From Dehalococcoidia bacterium (GTDB taxonomy: Bacteria > Chloroflexota > Dehalococcoidia > Lucifugimonadales > JAGWBF01): DNA of 11,750 bases. Positions within the stretch are counted from its first letter, which is position 1, and every line of letters starts with the position of its first letter. Of the stretch, positions 1 to 6,402 are shown piece after piece. The position numbers and the translations under genes are program-made. The notes beneath the pieces are model-generated. The model made no database searches. It was not told where the DNA came from and saw only the letters and a list, made by a program, of their open reading frames with translations. Where the stretch lies: the NCBI GenBank assembly GCA_021296015.1, contig JAGWBG010000033.1:758-12507 (forward strand), given 5' to 3'.

Positions 1-1
1 C

Positions 2-712
2 GAAGGGCCACAACGGGCACCGGATGGACTTGACCCGCAGACCATAGACTCTCTTGTGTCTCAGAGGCTGCCGGGACAAATGCGGGACTACGATGGTATG
101 GCTCAGAGGAGTATGTTTTCCCTGGCCTTTGGCATCACCTTCATGCTGTCCGGGCTTCTTAGGCCTCTGGCTGGCTACCTCGCCGACCGTTACAGCCCCA
201 AGATGGTCGCCCTTTCGGGAGTCGCCCTGCTGGGGGTCATGCTACTGCTGCTCCCTCTCATTAACAATCTTCTTCACCTTTATCTCATCTTCTCCGTTAT
301 GGCCCTGGGAATTACACTGGGAACAGGGTCGTCAATGGCCAAAATAGTCAGCGCCTGGTTCTACAGCAACCGGGGAGTGACCCTCGGCCTGATAACCGGC
401 GGCGGCTCCATTGGCGCGGTGATTCTCGTGCCTGCCTCATCGGGTTTTCTGGTCCTGTTTAGCAGTTGGCAAGTAGCCTACATATTCCTCGGCCTTTTGC
501 TACTTGTTGTCATATTGCCACTGAGTTTCCTGTTGGTCAGGGACCGGCCCCAGGATATGGGACTTGAGCCTCATGGAGAACTTGCCGCACCCAAGGGTGC
601 GGATGGCGGAGATTCCGACAACTCGGAACTGGTGGTTACACGGGACTCCACCTTCGGCGAGGCCCTCCGGACCGCATTCTTCTGGAGGCTTACCTTCGGG
701 TATTTCGTCTGA
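2..712 (+). pseudogene. MFS transporter, N-terminal half (open at left edge, ends at in-frame TGA)
   Basis: This is the N-terminal half of a 12-helix major facilitator superfamily permease of the inner membrane, most like the NarK/OFA monocarboxylate-type branch; the substrate cannot be read. The frame is open to the window edge, so GTG at 56 is probably an internal codon and helix 1 lies outside. The visible part starts in the loop before helix 2 (FSLAFGITFML) and has the MFS motif A-like loop GYLADRYSPK, helices 3-6, and the central loop with RDRPQDMGL, typical after helix 6. It stops at TGA 710-712 in the helix 7 region (WRLTFGYFV). The next segment continues in the same frame with GYSMSFVNGH, so this is one gene split by one stop codon. 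Family identity is strong. Whether the stop is real, an error or a recoded codon is open. Confidence 0.85.
710..712 (+). other. In-frame TGA inside the MFS gene at a usual Cys position
   Basis: The reading frame is uninterrupted on both sides of this TGA (GYFV-TGA-GYSMSF). Related MFS proteins commonly read FF/YF-V-C-G-F/Y at the start of helix 7, so the stop falls on the Cys, whose codons TGC and TGT are one base away. This is a nonsense substitution, not an indel. Only a weak stem (721-724 with 730-733) follows, which is not a convincing SECIS element. Confidence 0.8.
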
Positions 713-1276
713 GGGTATTCCATGAGCTTCGTGAATGGTCATTTCGTTGCCTACGCCAGGGACCTGGGTTATCACCCCCTGGTAGCCGCCGCCGGATTCA
801 GCCTCATAGGCCTATGGGCCATTGTCGGGACGCTGTTTCTAGGGCATCTCTCCGACAAGCAGGGCCGCCGGAAAATCCTGAGTTTCTCCTACCACCTCAG
901 AGGCGTAGGGTTTGTTATAGTGCTGCTGTCTATGGGCATACCGTTCCTGAACATACCTTCCATGGGGCTGCCGGCGTTGCTGGCGGGGATGGTTCTAGTG
1001 GGCGTCTCCTGGAACGCGGTGGTTGGCGTTACGGCGGCCTACGTCTCAGACCGCTTTGGCGTTAGTAAACTGGGAACTATCTACGGCACCATGTTTGCCG
1101 TGATGCCGCTGGGCTCCGGCTTGGGTGCTTTCCTGGGTGGGTACTTCTACGACGTTCGTGGGACATATGACATAGCGATATGGTCCAACATTGTCCTTCT
1201 GGTAATTTCGGGGCTTCTAGTCCTTATTAAAGAACGGCCGCCGGCGATGAGAGAGGCCGTGGCTGTAGCCGGTTAG
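713..1276 (+). pseudogene. MFS transporter, C-terminal half
   Basis: This is the C-terminal six-helix bundle of the same permease, in the same frame as the segment before the TGA. It contains helix 7 (FVNGHFVAYARDLGY), helix 8 followed by the second motif A-like loop (GHLSDKQGRRK, near 841-873), a GMVLVGVSW helix, the YVSDRFGVSKLGTIYG segment typical before helix 11, and a last helix ending in a charged tail (LIKERPPAMRE). ATG at 722 could start translation of this half alone, but no good Shine-Dalgarno precedes it, and an isolated C-terminal bundle is unlikely to transport. A clear AGGAGGA and a ChrB-domain gene follow after 39 bases, so the two genes probably share a transcript. Confidence 0.82.
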
Positions 1277-1315
1277 ACTTGGGCTGTCAACAAGCATAAT
1301 AATAGGAGGAAGCTA

Positions 1316-1852
1316 GTGAAGTGGGTGACGCGAGACCATGTTCATCTTGATAGAGTAGTCTGCCCCTGGTTAATCCGGCGGTTCATAGACCCGGAGGCTG
1401 AATTTCTCTTCGTGCCGTGGGGCCAAGAGGACAACCGGCCCCATGATGCTACTCCCTTCGCTATACCAGGGGCTGAGTTGGGTCCCCACGATGAGCAGGG
1501 GACAACATTTGAGAAAATGGTCCGAAAATATGGGTTGGACAGTCCGGCGTTGCAGTTGATGGCGAAGGTGGTCACGTCCGGCGTCCATAATGCTCTGCAC
1601 AGGGGGAATGAGGACGAGAACGATGTCCCTGCGCTGGAAGGCATCGGCTTGAATGCCCTATCGGAGGGCATCATGCTCATCGCCGACGGAGATTTGGACA
1701 ACATAGATAAGAGTATGCTTATCTACGACGCCCTCTATGCTTTCTGCCAGGCCCGAATTCGCATGTCCGAGGACCCGGAACTTGTGGGAAAGAGCTTCTT
1801 CCAGGCCAGCCGTATAATGAAGGATTCAATCAAGGCTGCCATGCCCGGTTAG
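1316..1852 (+). CDS. ChrB-domain (chromate resistance-type) protein
   Basis: A 178-residue protein consisting of the C-terminal ChrB domain (Chrome_Resist family). The diagnostic N-terminus is present: WVTRDHVHLDRVVCPWLIRRFIDPEAEF-type sequence, with Cys16-Pro-Trp-Leu-Ile-Arg-Arg, followed by PFAIPGAELG and a C-terminal YDALYAFC segment. No N-terminal regulatory domain is present, unlike full-length ChrB, so this is the short stand-alone form. ChrB proteins are linked to chromate resistance, chiefly through regulation of the ChrA transporter; the biochemical role of the lone domain is not settled. Start is GTG at 1316, five bases after AGGAGGA at 1304-1310. It follows the MFS gene by 39 bases on the same strand. 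No ChrA is present in the window, so a chromate role is only suggested by the family name. Confidence 0.85.
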   Translation: MKWVTRDHVHLDRVVCPWLIRRFIDPEAEFLFVPWGQEDNRPHDATPFAIPGAELGPHDEQGTTFEKMVRKYGLDSPALQLMAKVVTSGVHNALHRGNEDENDVPALEGIGLNALSEGIMLIADGDLDNIDKSMLIYDALYAFCQARIRMSEDPELVGKSFFQASRIMKDSIKAAMPG

Positions 1853-1885
1853 TTAGAAGCCGGTCAATGTCGCTTAGACAGAGAG

Positions 1886-2377
1886 TTAACGGCTGCTGCG
1901 GGAGGGCAGGGATACAGTAGCGCTCCCTGTTACGGTAGAGCCTAACCGGTTGTTCTCGTTCCACAGGTCCAGTTCCACCAGGTTTTCGCCATTCTCTGTG
2001 AACTTGCGCTTCACTCTGCCCTGGGAAACCACCGTGTCACCGACTACATCCATGCCACGGTAGTTGCCGCCCAGCTTCTTAATCCGGCCCTCAAGACCGA
2101 TCCAGTCTGTGACCACGTGGGTCATGAAAGCCAGCTTGCACTGGCCGTGCAGTATGATGTCCGGGAGGCCGCCCGGGCCCTTGGCATGTTCCCGGTCATG
2201 GTGAATGAAAGCGAAATCACCGGTGGCGCCGGAAAACACCACCATGTCCGTGACTGTCAGAGGGCCTTTGGTCTTGGGGGGAAGCTCCATCCCCTCTTCA
2301 ACGTCCTCAAAATAGACTTGCTCCGGCTGTTGCCAGGGTTCGCTCGATCCTGGAAACGGTGGTCCATAGGTTGGCAT
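1886..2377 (-). CDS. MaoC-like dehydratase, catalytic-type subunit
   Basis: A 163-residue single hot-dog protein of the MaoC-like (R)-specific enoyl-CoA hydratase group, cytoplasmic. These enzymes add water to, or remove it from, acyl-CoA thioesters. The hydratase motif is recognisable as TGDFAFIHHD: Asp54 and His59 have the spacing of the catalytic Asp/His pair (GD-x4-H), although the usual N-P between them is replaced. The later GNYRGMDVVGDTV segment matches the second half of the hot-dog fold. ATG at 2377 is preceded by AGGAGGA (2383-2389) at five bases. It is the second gene of a two-gene operon, 85 bases after the FAS1-like MaoC subunit, and the pair probably forms a heteromeric hydratase. 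The acyl-CoA substrate cannot be inferred. Confidence 0.85.
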   Translation of the reverse strand: MPTYGPPFPGSSEPWQQPEQVYFEDVEEGMELPPKTKGPLTVTDMVVFSGATGDFAFIHHDREHAKGPGGLPDIILHGQCKLAFMTHVVTDWIGLEGRIKKLGGNYRGMDVVGDTVVSQGRVKRKFTENGENLVELDLWNENNRLGSTVTGSATVSLPSRSSR

Positions 2378-2405
2378 TATTGTCCTCCTCCTTGTGGTGC
2401 GTCCG

Positions 2406-2432
2406 CCTGCCTGTGCGCAGCACGCAGACAGG
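2406..2432. repeat. Imperfect hairpin between the two maoC genes (REP-like candidate)
   Basis: CCTGCCTGTGCG (2406-2417) and CACGCAGACAGG (2421-2432) pair over 12 positions with two mismatches and one G-T wobble around a three-base loop. An alternative fold closes GTGC/GCAC around GCA. No T-run follows on either strand, so it does not look like an intrinsic terminator. It lies in the 85-base space between two co-directional genes, where it could slow mRNA decay or be one copy of a dispersed palindromic repeat. Confidence 0.55.
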
Positions 2433-2462
2433 AAATATGGGCTGGCTGTCAGACTGAATCCC

Positions 2463-2951
2463 CTACTCCTTGGCCTCGTATGTAATGCCTATCGAACGTT
2501 GCTTGCCTAGCATTTCGTTGTTCTGGTTTGTGTACGTCATTTCTACGATGTGGAAGAGCATGGGGCCCAAGCTCCTGGACTGGCGGGCGTATATATCAAC
2601 CAGTTTGGCTTTACCTGTGATTACATCTCCGGGTCGCATGGGTCCGTAAATCTCAAACTCGTTGCCCCCGTTCAATCCGGTCGTCTTTTCCCAGGGCAAC
2701 GGCTCCAGATTGAACCTGGCATACCCGACGTCTCTGAAGCAGTGAATAAACGTGGGAGGCGCTATGATGCCCCCGTAGGGAGTGCCTTTAGCGTACTCTT
2801 CATCACGATAGAGGGGGTTGGGGTCCTTGATGGCATCGGCGAACTTGGCTATGGCTCCTGCCTCTACAACGGCGATCCCCAGGTCTATCTCACGTCCGAC
2901 CAAACTCTTTAGCTCGTCGGAGATGGTAAACTCGCTGGAGTCTGTGGTCAT
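2463..2951 (-). CDS. FAS1-like / MaoC N-terminal dehydratase subunit
   Basis: A 162-residue protein of the MaoC N-terminal (FAS1-like dehydratase) family, shown by EAGAIAKFADAIKDPNPLYRD followed by EEYAKG, YGGIIAPPTF and a late GPMRPGDVITGKAKL segment. In this family the domain usually forms the non-catalytic or accessory half of a double hot-dog hydratase, as HadA does next to HadB in mycobacteria. In agreement, the NPLH-type catalytic His position is Tyr48 here, while the downstream partner keeps the Asp/His pair. ATG at 2951 is preceded by AGGAGG at 2961-2966 with a nine-base spacer. A strong-looking promoter lies at 2994-3022. It is the first gene of the operon and likely the structural partner of the 1886-2377 product. 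Confidence 0.85.
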   Translation of the reverse strand: MTTDSSEFTISDELKSLVGREIDLGIAVVEAGAIAKFADAIKDPNPLYRDEEYAKGTPYGGIIAPPTFIHCFRDVGYARFNLEPLPWEKTTGLNGGNEFEIYGPMRPGDVITGKAKLVDIYARQSRSLGPMLFHIVEMTYTNQNNEMLGKQRSIGITYEAKE

Positions 2952-2993
2952 AGTTGGCTTCCTCCTTGCGTAGGCCTGTATTAGATGGAAGCG

Positions 2994-3022
2994 AGTATAG
3001 CCCTACCTGCAAGCGTCGTCAA
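2994..3022 (-). promoter_or_regulatory. Sigma70-like promoter of the maoC pair
   Basis: On the minus strand -35 TTGACG (3017-3022) and -10 TATACT (2994-2999) are separated by exactly 17 bases. The predicted start near 2987 gives a leader of about 35 bases carrying the AGGAGG of the first gene. It diverges from the VOC promoter at 3066-3094. Confidence 0.65.
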
Positions 3023-3065
3023 CCGCTTCCCTAGCTGGCCCTACGACCATTGATTACAGCTATCC

Positions 3066-3094
3066 TTGACTGAGTAACTGTCCTGGACTATTCT
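3066..3094 (+). promoter_or_regulatory. Sigma70-like promoter of the VOC gene
   Basis: -35 TTGACT (3066-3071) and -10 TATTCT (3089-3094) with a 17-base spacer. The expected start near 3101 leaves a short leader with AGGAGG at 3125-3130. About 43 bases separate its -35 from the divergent -35 of the maoC operon, room for a shared regulator site, though no clear operator palindrome is visible. Confidence 0.55.
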
Positions 3095-3136
3095 ACGAGC
3101 GTTCCAACGGATGCAGGCAGATTTAGGAGGCGCGTC

Positions 3137-3517
3137 GTGGCGTTCAAAATACATAATCTTCATTTCAAGAGTCCCGACCCGGAGAAAACTGCCCAATGGT
3201 ACATTGACAACTTGGGTGCCACAATGGTGAGGAAGGTCGAGAGGCCGGGAGGCATAGTGGGGCTCCGGCTGGACTTGCACGGGGTCCCGTTGAATATAAC
3301 CGGGATTCTCCCCTGGCAGGAGCTGGAGCAGTTCTACGGGCTTGAACACGTAGGTCTGCACACCGATGACCTTGCCAGCGTGATAGAGCAGGCCAAGGCC
3401 GGTGGCAGCCGCATCCTGGAGGAGCTAACGACCCCGGACGGAGAGCCGTGCTGCTTCATTGAAGGCCCGGAGGGAGTCCGCATCGAAGTAACCGAGGTTG
3501 AACGGTGGCCCTCCTGA
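3137..3517 (+). CDS. VOC-fold (glyoxalase/dioxygenase-like) protein
   Basis: A 126-residue two-module vicinal oxygen chelate protein, cytoplasmic, of the glyoxalase I/bleomycin resistance/extradiol dioxygenase superfamily. His9 in the first strand, His71 (EHVGLHTDDL) and Glu117 (GVRIEV) sit where VOC metal ligands are found, so a metal-dependent reaction is plausible. The spacing from PDPEKTAQWYIDNLG to EGPEGVRIEV is that of a complete single-domain member. The superfamily covers isomerases, lyases, dioxygenases and binding proteins, and nothing here fixes the reaction. GTG at 3137 is chosen because AGGAGG (3125-3130) precedes it by six bases and the N-terminal strand begins at once. It is monocistronic, diverges from the maoC operon and converges on the amidase gene 11 bases away. 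Confidence 0.85.
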   Translation: MAFKIHNLHFKSPDPEKTAQWYIDNLGATMVRKVERPGGIVGLRLDLHGVPLNITGILPWQELEQFYGLEHVGLHTDDLASVIEQAKAGGSRILEELTTPDGEPCCFIEGPEGVRIEVTEVERWPS

Positions 3518-3528
3518 CATGGGTCCTT

Positions 3529-4638
3529 CTACCCCTGGAAGATGTCCTCGGGCAGAAAAGCGGAGACGGTGACATTAGGTAGGTCAACTATATTGCTGAC
3601 TTTAAGGTCCACCGCCACGCTGCAGATAATATACGCCTGCTCCCTGGTCCAGCCGCGCTCCTGGAGCAGATCAATCATGTTTATCAGGGCGTTGCGGGCG
3701 GCCAGGGTGAGGTCCTCGCCCTCTTGGGTGCCGTCCTCGCGCACTGGCATCCCCATAGTTGCGATGAAGTTCCTGGGGGCGGCCCATTGGGGTCGGACGA
3801 AGTTTTCCGGTTGGGAGATGCGGGGCGAGGGATTGTTTTGCCGGCCAGCCTCGCCGTCGTGTATTCGGAAGCGTACTACCGCCGTCGCTCCCATCTCGAT
3901 GGCAGTGATACAGCACTCCCCGTCGCCCTGGGCGAAATGGCCGTCTCCCGCAGAGTACAGCGCCCCATCTACATTGACCGGGATTAGCAGATGAGAGCCC
4001 TTGGTAAGCTGCTTGGCATCCACATTGCCACAGTTCTCCCTTGGTGGGATGGTGCGCAACCCCTGGCTGGCAATAGGTCCGCTTGAGGGTACTGCGTCCT
4101 CAGAGTCCGGTGGGAAAGCAACGCCACCTCTCTGAACAAGCTCCGCCTCCCGCCGTGTCCACTCTTCCATCTGGGCGTGAGAAGGAGCTATACCGGCGGT
4201 TCCCATGAAGGAGCCGTCGGTAATGCGAATACCGGGGAGCCTGGAAGATGTAGCCCAGCCGTCCTTGATCTCCCAGTGGACCAGGTATGCTTCGGTGAAC
4301 AGGTCGCGGAGAAATCCCGAACCGGGACGGAAACGGGTCCATCCGTGAGGCTGGGCGATGATGTCCAGGTACTCGATTTCCAGCAGGTCGCCGGGTTTGG
4401 CACCCTTGACGTACACAGCCCCGGTCAACGGATGGGCCACCTTCGAATCCATATTAACCAGGTCGGATTCAGCCATACCAGGCTTGATCTGGCCGTCCGT
4501 GGCGTCACGAGTTTCAATGACCACCTCTTCGCCGGGGTCCACTTCAACGACCGGCGTAACATCAGGATGCCAACGGTTGTGGCCCTTATTTGGCTCTTCC
4601 TTGAGACGCTTGCTGCGGTCTATCTCTATACTCTTCAT
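3529..4638 (-). CDS. Acetamidase/formamidase family protein
   Basis: A 369-residue cytoplasmic amidohydrolase of the FmdA/AmdA family, which hydrolyses short amides such as formamide or acetamide to ammonia and the acid. Family marks are GHNRWHPDVTP near the N-terminus, the TRDATDGQI segment, PLTGAVYVKGAKPGDLLEIE, GIAPSHAQ, the PPRENCGN/VDAKQLTKGS region, and GDGHFAQGDGE. It is somewhat shorter than the classical formamidase of about 400 residues but reads as complete. A GTG at 4644 is also in frame, but it abuts the AAGGAA at 4645-4650, whereas ATG at 4638 has a normal six-base spacer, so ATG is preferred. No convincing promoter was found upstream, only AT-rich sequence at 4660-4680. Substrate is uncertain because the family also includes uncharacterised branches. 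Confidence 0.9.
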   Translation of the reverse strand: MKSIEIDRSKRLKEEPNKGHNRWHPDVTPVVEVDPGEEVVIETRDATDGQIKPGMAESDLVNMDSKVAHPLTGAVYVKGAKPGDLLEIEYLDIIAQPHGWTRFRPGSGFLRDLFTEAYLVHWEIKDGWATSSRLPGIRITDGSFMGTAGIAPSHAQMEEWTRREAELVQRGGVAFPPDSEDAVPSSGPIASQGLRTIPPRENCGNVDAKQLTKGSHLLIPVNVDGALYSAGDGHFAQGDGECCITAIEMGATAVVRFRIHDGEAGRQNNPSPRISQPENFVRPQWAAPRNFIATMGMPVREDGTQEGEDLTLAARNALINMIDLLQERGWTREQAYIICSVAVDLKVSNIVDLPNVTVSAFLPEDIFQG

Positions 4639-4644
4639 TGCCAC

Positions 4645-4650
4645 TTCCTT
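4645..4650 (-). promoter_or_regulatory. Ribosome binding site that decides the amidase start
   Basis: AAGGAA on the minus strand directly touches the in-frame GTG at 4644 but lies six bases from ATG at 4638, which favours the ATG start. Confidence 0.55.
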
Positions 4651-4804
4651 GTAGAAAATAAGAGAATATAGTTAACATAACTTGACTAATTCTCAAGCTC
4701 TGGCCCTGACTGATGGCATGATACCTACCACTCTATGTTGTGTCAACTTCGCTACGTTTAAGCTGACTAGAAGGGGTCTCTACAGGAAGGATGTGCGGTG
4801 GTCG

Positions 4805-4833
4805 TTGACAGTGGATGTGGCTCAAGTTACACT
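4805..4833 (+). promoter_or_regulatory. Sigma70-like promoter of the TPR gene
   Basis: -35 TTGACA (4805-4810) matches consensus fully. -10 TACACT (4828-4833) follows after exactly 17 bases. The implied start near 4840 lies downstream of the in-frame GTG at 4798, which supports the later ATG at 4888 as the real start. Confidence 0.65.
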
Positions 4834-4873
4834 CGGAATTCTATATCGTACGTCTCAATTCCAAAGGCAACTG

Positions 4874-4880
4874 AAAGGAG
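4874..4880 (+). promoter_or_regulatory. Ribosome binding site of the TPR gene
   Basis: AAAGGAG, seven bases before ATG at 4888. It is the only good Shine-Dalgarno near the N-terminus and decides the start. Confidence 0.7.
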
Positions 4881-4887
4881 TCAAAAG

Positions 4888-6333
4888 ATGCGAGAGTCTA
4901 CCAGAATCAACGACCGTTACGGGCTTCCCATCAGTACCGGCTCTCCGGTAGCAGCTCAACGATACGTGGAAGGTGTGGACCTTCTTCTGTCGCAGAATTT
5001 CGGCCCCGAGGAGAAATTCAGAGAAGCTGTTGAGGCAGATGAAGGGTTTGCTCTTGCCCATGCCGCTCTGGCTGCCACGCTGATGCTGCGTGTCATGGTC
5101 CCGGAGGCGAAGGAGAGCGTGGAGCGTGCCGCTTGGCTGACCGGAGGTATCACAGCCCGGGAGCAACGTCACGTGGAGGCCATCAGGCTTTACGTGAATG
5201 GTGAAGGCCCCAAGTCCCTTGCCGTCATCCGTGAGCAGTTGGCTGAGTACCCACGAGACTGCGTAATGATGACCCTGTGCAACCGCCTCCTGATTCTCGG
5301 ATGCAGCGGCGCAGGGGTTGCGAATTATCCCCAGGAGCTATTCGCCATTATGAAGAGTGTCGAGTCGGACTACGGCGACGATTGGGCTTTCCTTGGGCGA
5401 TACTCATTCGCTCACCATGAGACAGGTCAGTTGGAGGAGGCCCGACGATTTGCCGAGCGCTCTCTGGAGCTTCGGTCCGATAACGCCGTTGCGTCCCACT
5501 CCGAAGCCCACGTGTTCTTCGAGACGGGAGACCACCCGGGAGGTGCGGATTTCCTGGACAAGTGGATTGTGGGCTATGACAGCCGTGCCTCATTCTACGT
5601 CCATCTTTCCTGGCATTCGGCCCTTTTCCAGTTGGCTCTGGGTCATTATGAACGGGCCCTCAGCCTCTATGAGAGCTCCATACGCCCCTCAGTGGTAGAG
5701 AAAAGCCCTATTTCTCTGGCAGACAGTGCCTCTCTGATGTGGCGATTGCAGATGTACGGTGGTTCCCGGCCTCCGGCTCCCTGGCAGGAGGTGGGAGCGC
5801 AGGCTGTCCCGGCCGCTGAACAACCTGGACCTGCCTTCAGGGACGCCCATGCCGCCTTGGCCTTTGCGGCCAGCGGTGACGAGGAGAGTCTGAGTCGAAT
5901 GATAGATGGTCTGAGGGACCTTGCCGACAAAGGAAACATGGTCGCGGGTGAGGTTACACTGCCCCTGGCGAGGGGCATCGGAGCTTTTGCAGAAGGGAAC
6001 TACGCTGAAACAGTGCGTTTAATCGAACCAATCTTCCCGCAGCTTACTCGCCTCGGCGGTAGTCATGCTCAGAGAGAGGTGTTCGAGGACACCCTGTTGG
6101 AAGCTTATCTCAAATCTGAGCAGTTTGACAAAGCTGAGGACTTGCTGCGAGCGCGTTTGAAGCGGCGGTCATCGGTACGCGACACCTTCTGGCTGGGACG
6201 AGCGCGCGTGGGCAACGGGCAGATGGACGCGGCCGGCGAAAACCTTCAGGACGCGGCCCAGGGGTGGAGTGACGCCGACTCCGGTTCACCTGAAATTTCC
6301 AGCTTGAACCATCTGGCCCAGAGAGTGAACTAG
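4888..6333 (+). CDS. TTC38-family tetratricopeptide repeat protein
   Basis: A 481-residue, apparently cytoplasmic, all-helical repeat protein matching the bacterial TTC38 family. The N-terminus has DRYGLPISTGSPVAAQRY, the usual entry of that family, then TPR-like helix pairs (FALAHAALAATLML; GQLEEARRFAERSLELRSDNAVASHSEAHV-type repeat; GHYERALSLYESSI; SEQFDKAEDLLRARL). Two HxxxH motifs, His204/His208 and His239/His243 (HLSWHSALFQLALG), correspond to ones I recall in animal TTC38 proteins. The molecular function of TTC38 is unknown, though the conserved histidines hint at more than a scaffold. ATG at 4888 is chosen over the in-frame GTG at 4798 because of AAAGGAG at seven bases and a promoter at 4805-4833 lying inside the longer version. 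The racemase-family gene follows 69 bases downstream on the same strand and may be co-transcribed. Confidence 0.88.
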   Translation: MRESTRINDRYGLPISTGSPVAAQRYVEGVDLLLSQNFGPEEKFREAVEADEGFALAHAALAATLMLRVMVPEAKESVERAAWLTGGITAREQRHVEAIRLYVNGEGPKSLAVIREQLAEYPRDCVMMTLCNRLLILGCSGAGVANYPQELFAIMKSVESDYGDDWAFLGRYSFAHHETGQLEEARRFAERSLELRSDNAVASHSEAHVFFETGDHPGGADFLDKWIVGYDSRASFYVHLSWHSALFQLALGHYERALSLYESSIRPSVVEKSPISLADSASLMWRLQMYGGSRPPAPWQEVGAQAVPAAEQPGPAFRDAHAALAFAASGDEESLSRMIDGLRDLADKGNMVAGEVTLPLARGIGAFAEGNYAETVRLIEPIFPQLTRLGGSHAQREVFEDTLLEAYLKSEQFDKAEDLLRARLKRRSSVRDTFWLGRARVGNGQMDAAGENLQDAAQGWSDADSGSPEISSLNHLAQRVN

Positions 6334-6402
6334 AACGGGCCCATCTGGTAATGGCAACATCAAACAGACTTGGGCACTGCATGGAGAAAGAGAGGTCTGG
6401 AT

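Noticed and set aside
710..745. Selenocysteine insertion at the MFS TGA with a SECIS element downstream
   Set aside because: The only hairpin is a 4-bp stem (CATG/CGTG at 721-724 and 730-733) with a 5-base loop and no strong extension; no Sec machinery or known MFS selenoprotein supports it.
2117..2912. Plus-strand open frames over the two maoC genes
   Set aside because: Shadows of the minus-strand hot-dog genes, without Shine-Dalgarno or recognisable motifs.
3542..4671. Long open frames on the plus strand across the amidase gene
   Set aside because: They are antisense shadows of a GC-rich coding region; none has a family pattern, while the minus-strand frame is a full FmdA/AmdA protein.
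4660..4700. Promoter for the amidase gene
   Set aside because: TATATT (4665-4670) on the minus strand has only TTGAGA (4691-4696) at a 20-base spacer, so no reliable promoter was called.
4798..4887. Longer N-terminus of the TPR protein from GTG 4798
   Set aside because: It overlaps the promoter at 4805-4833, lacks family similarity, and the ATG at 4888 has a good AAAGGAG.
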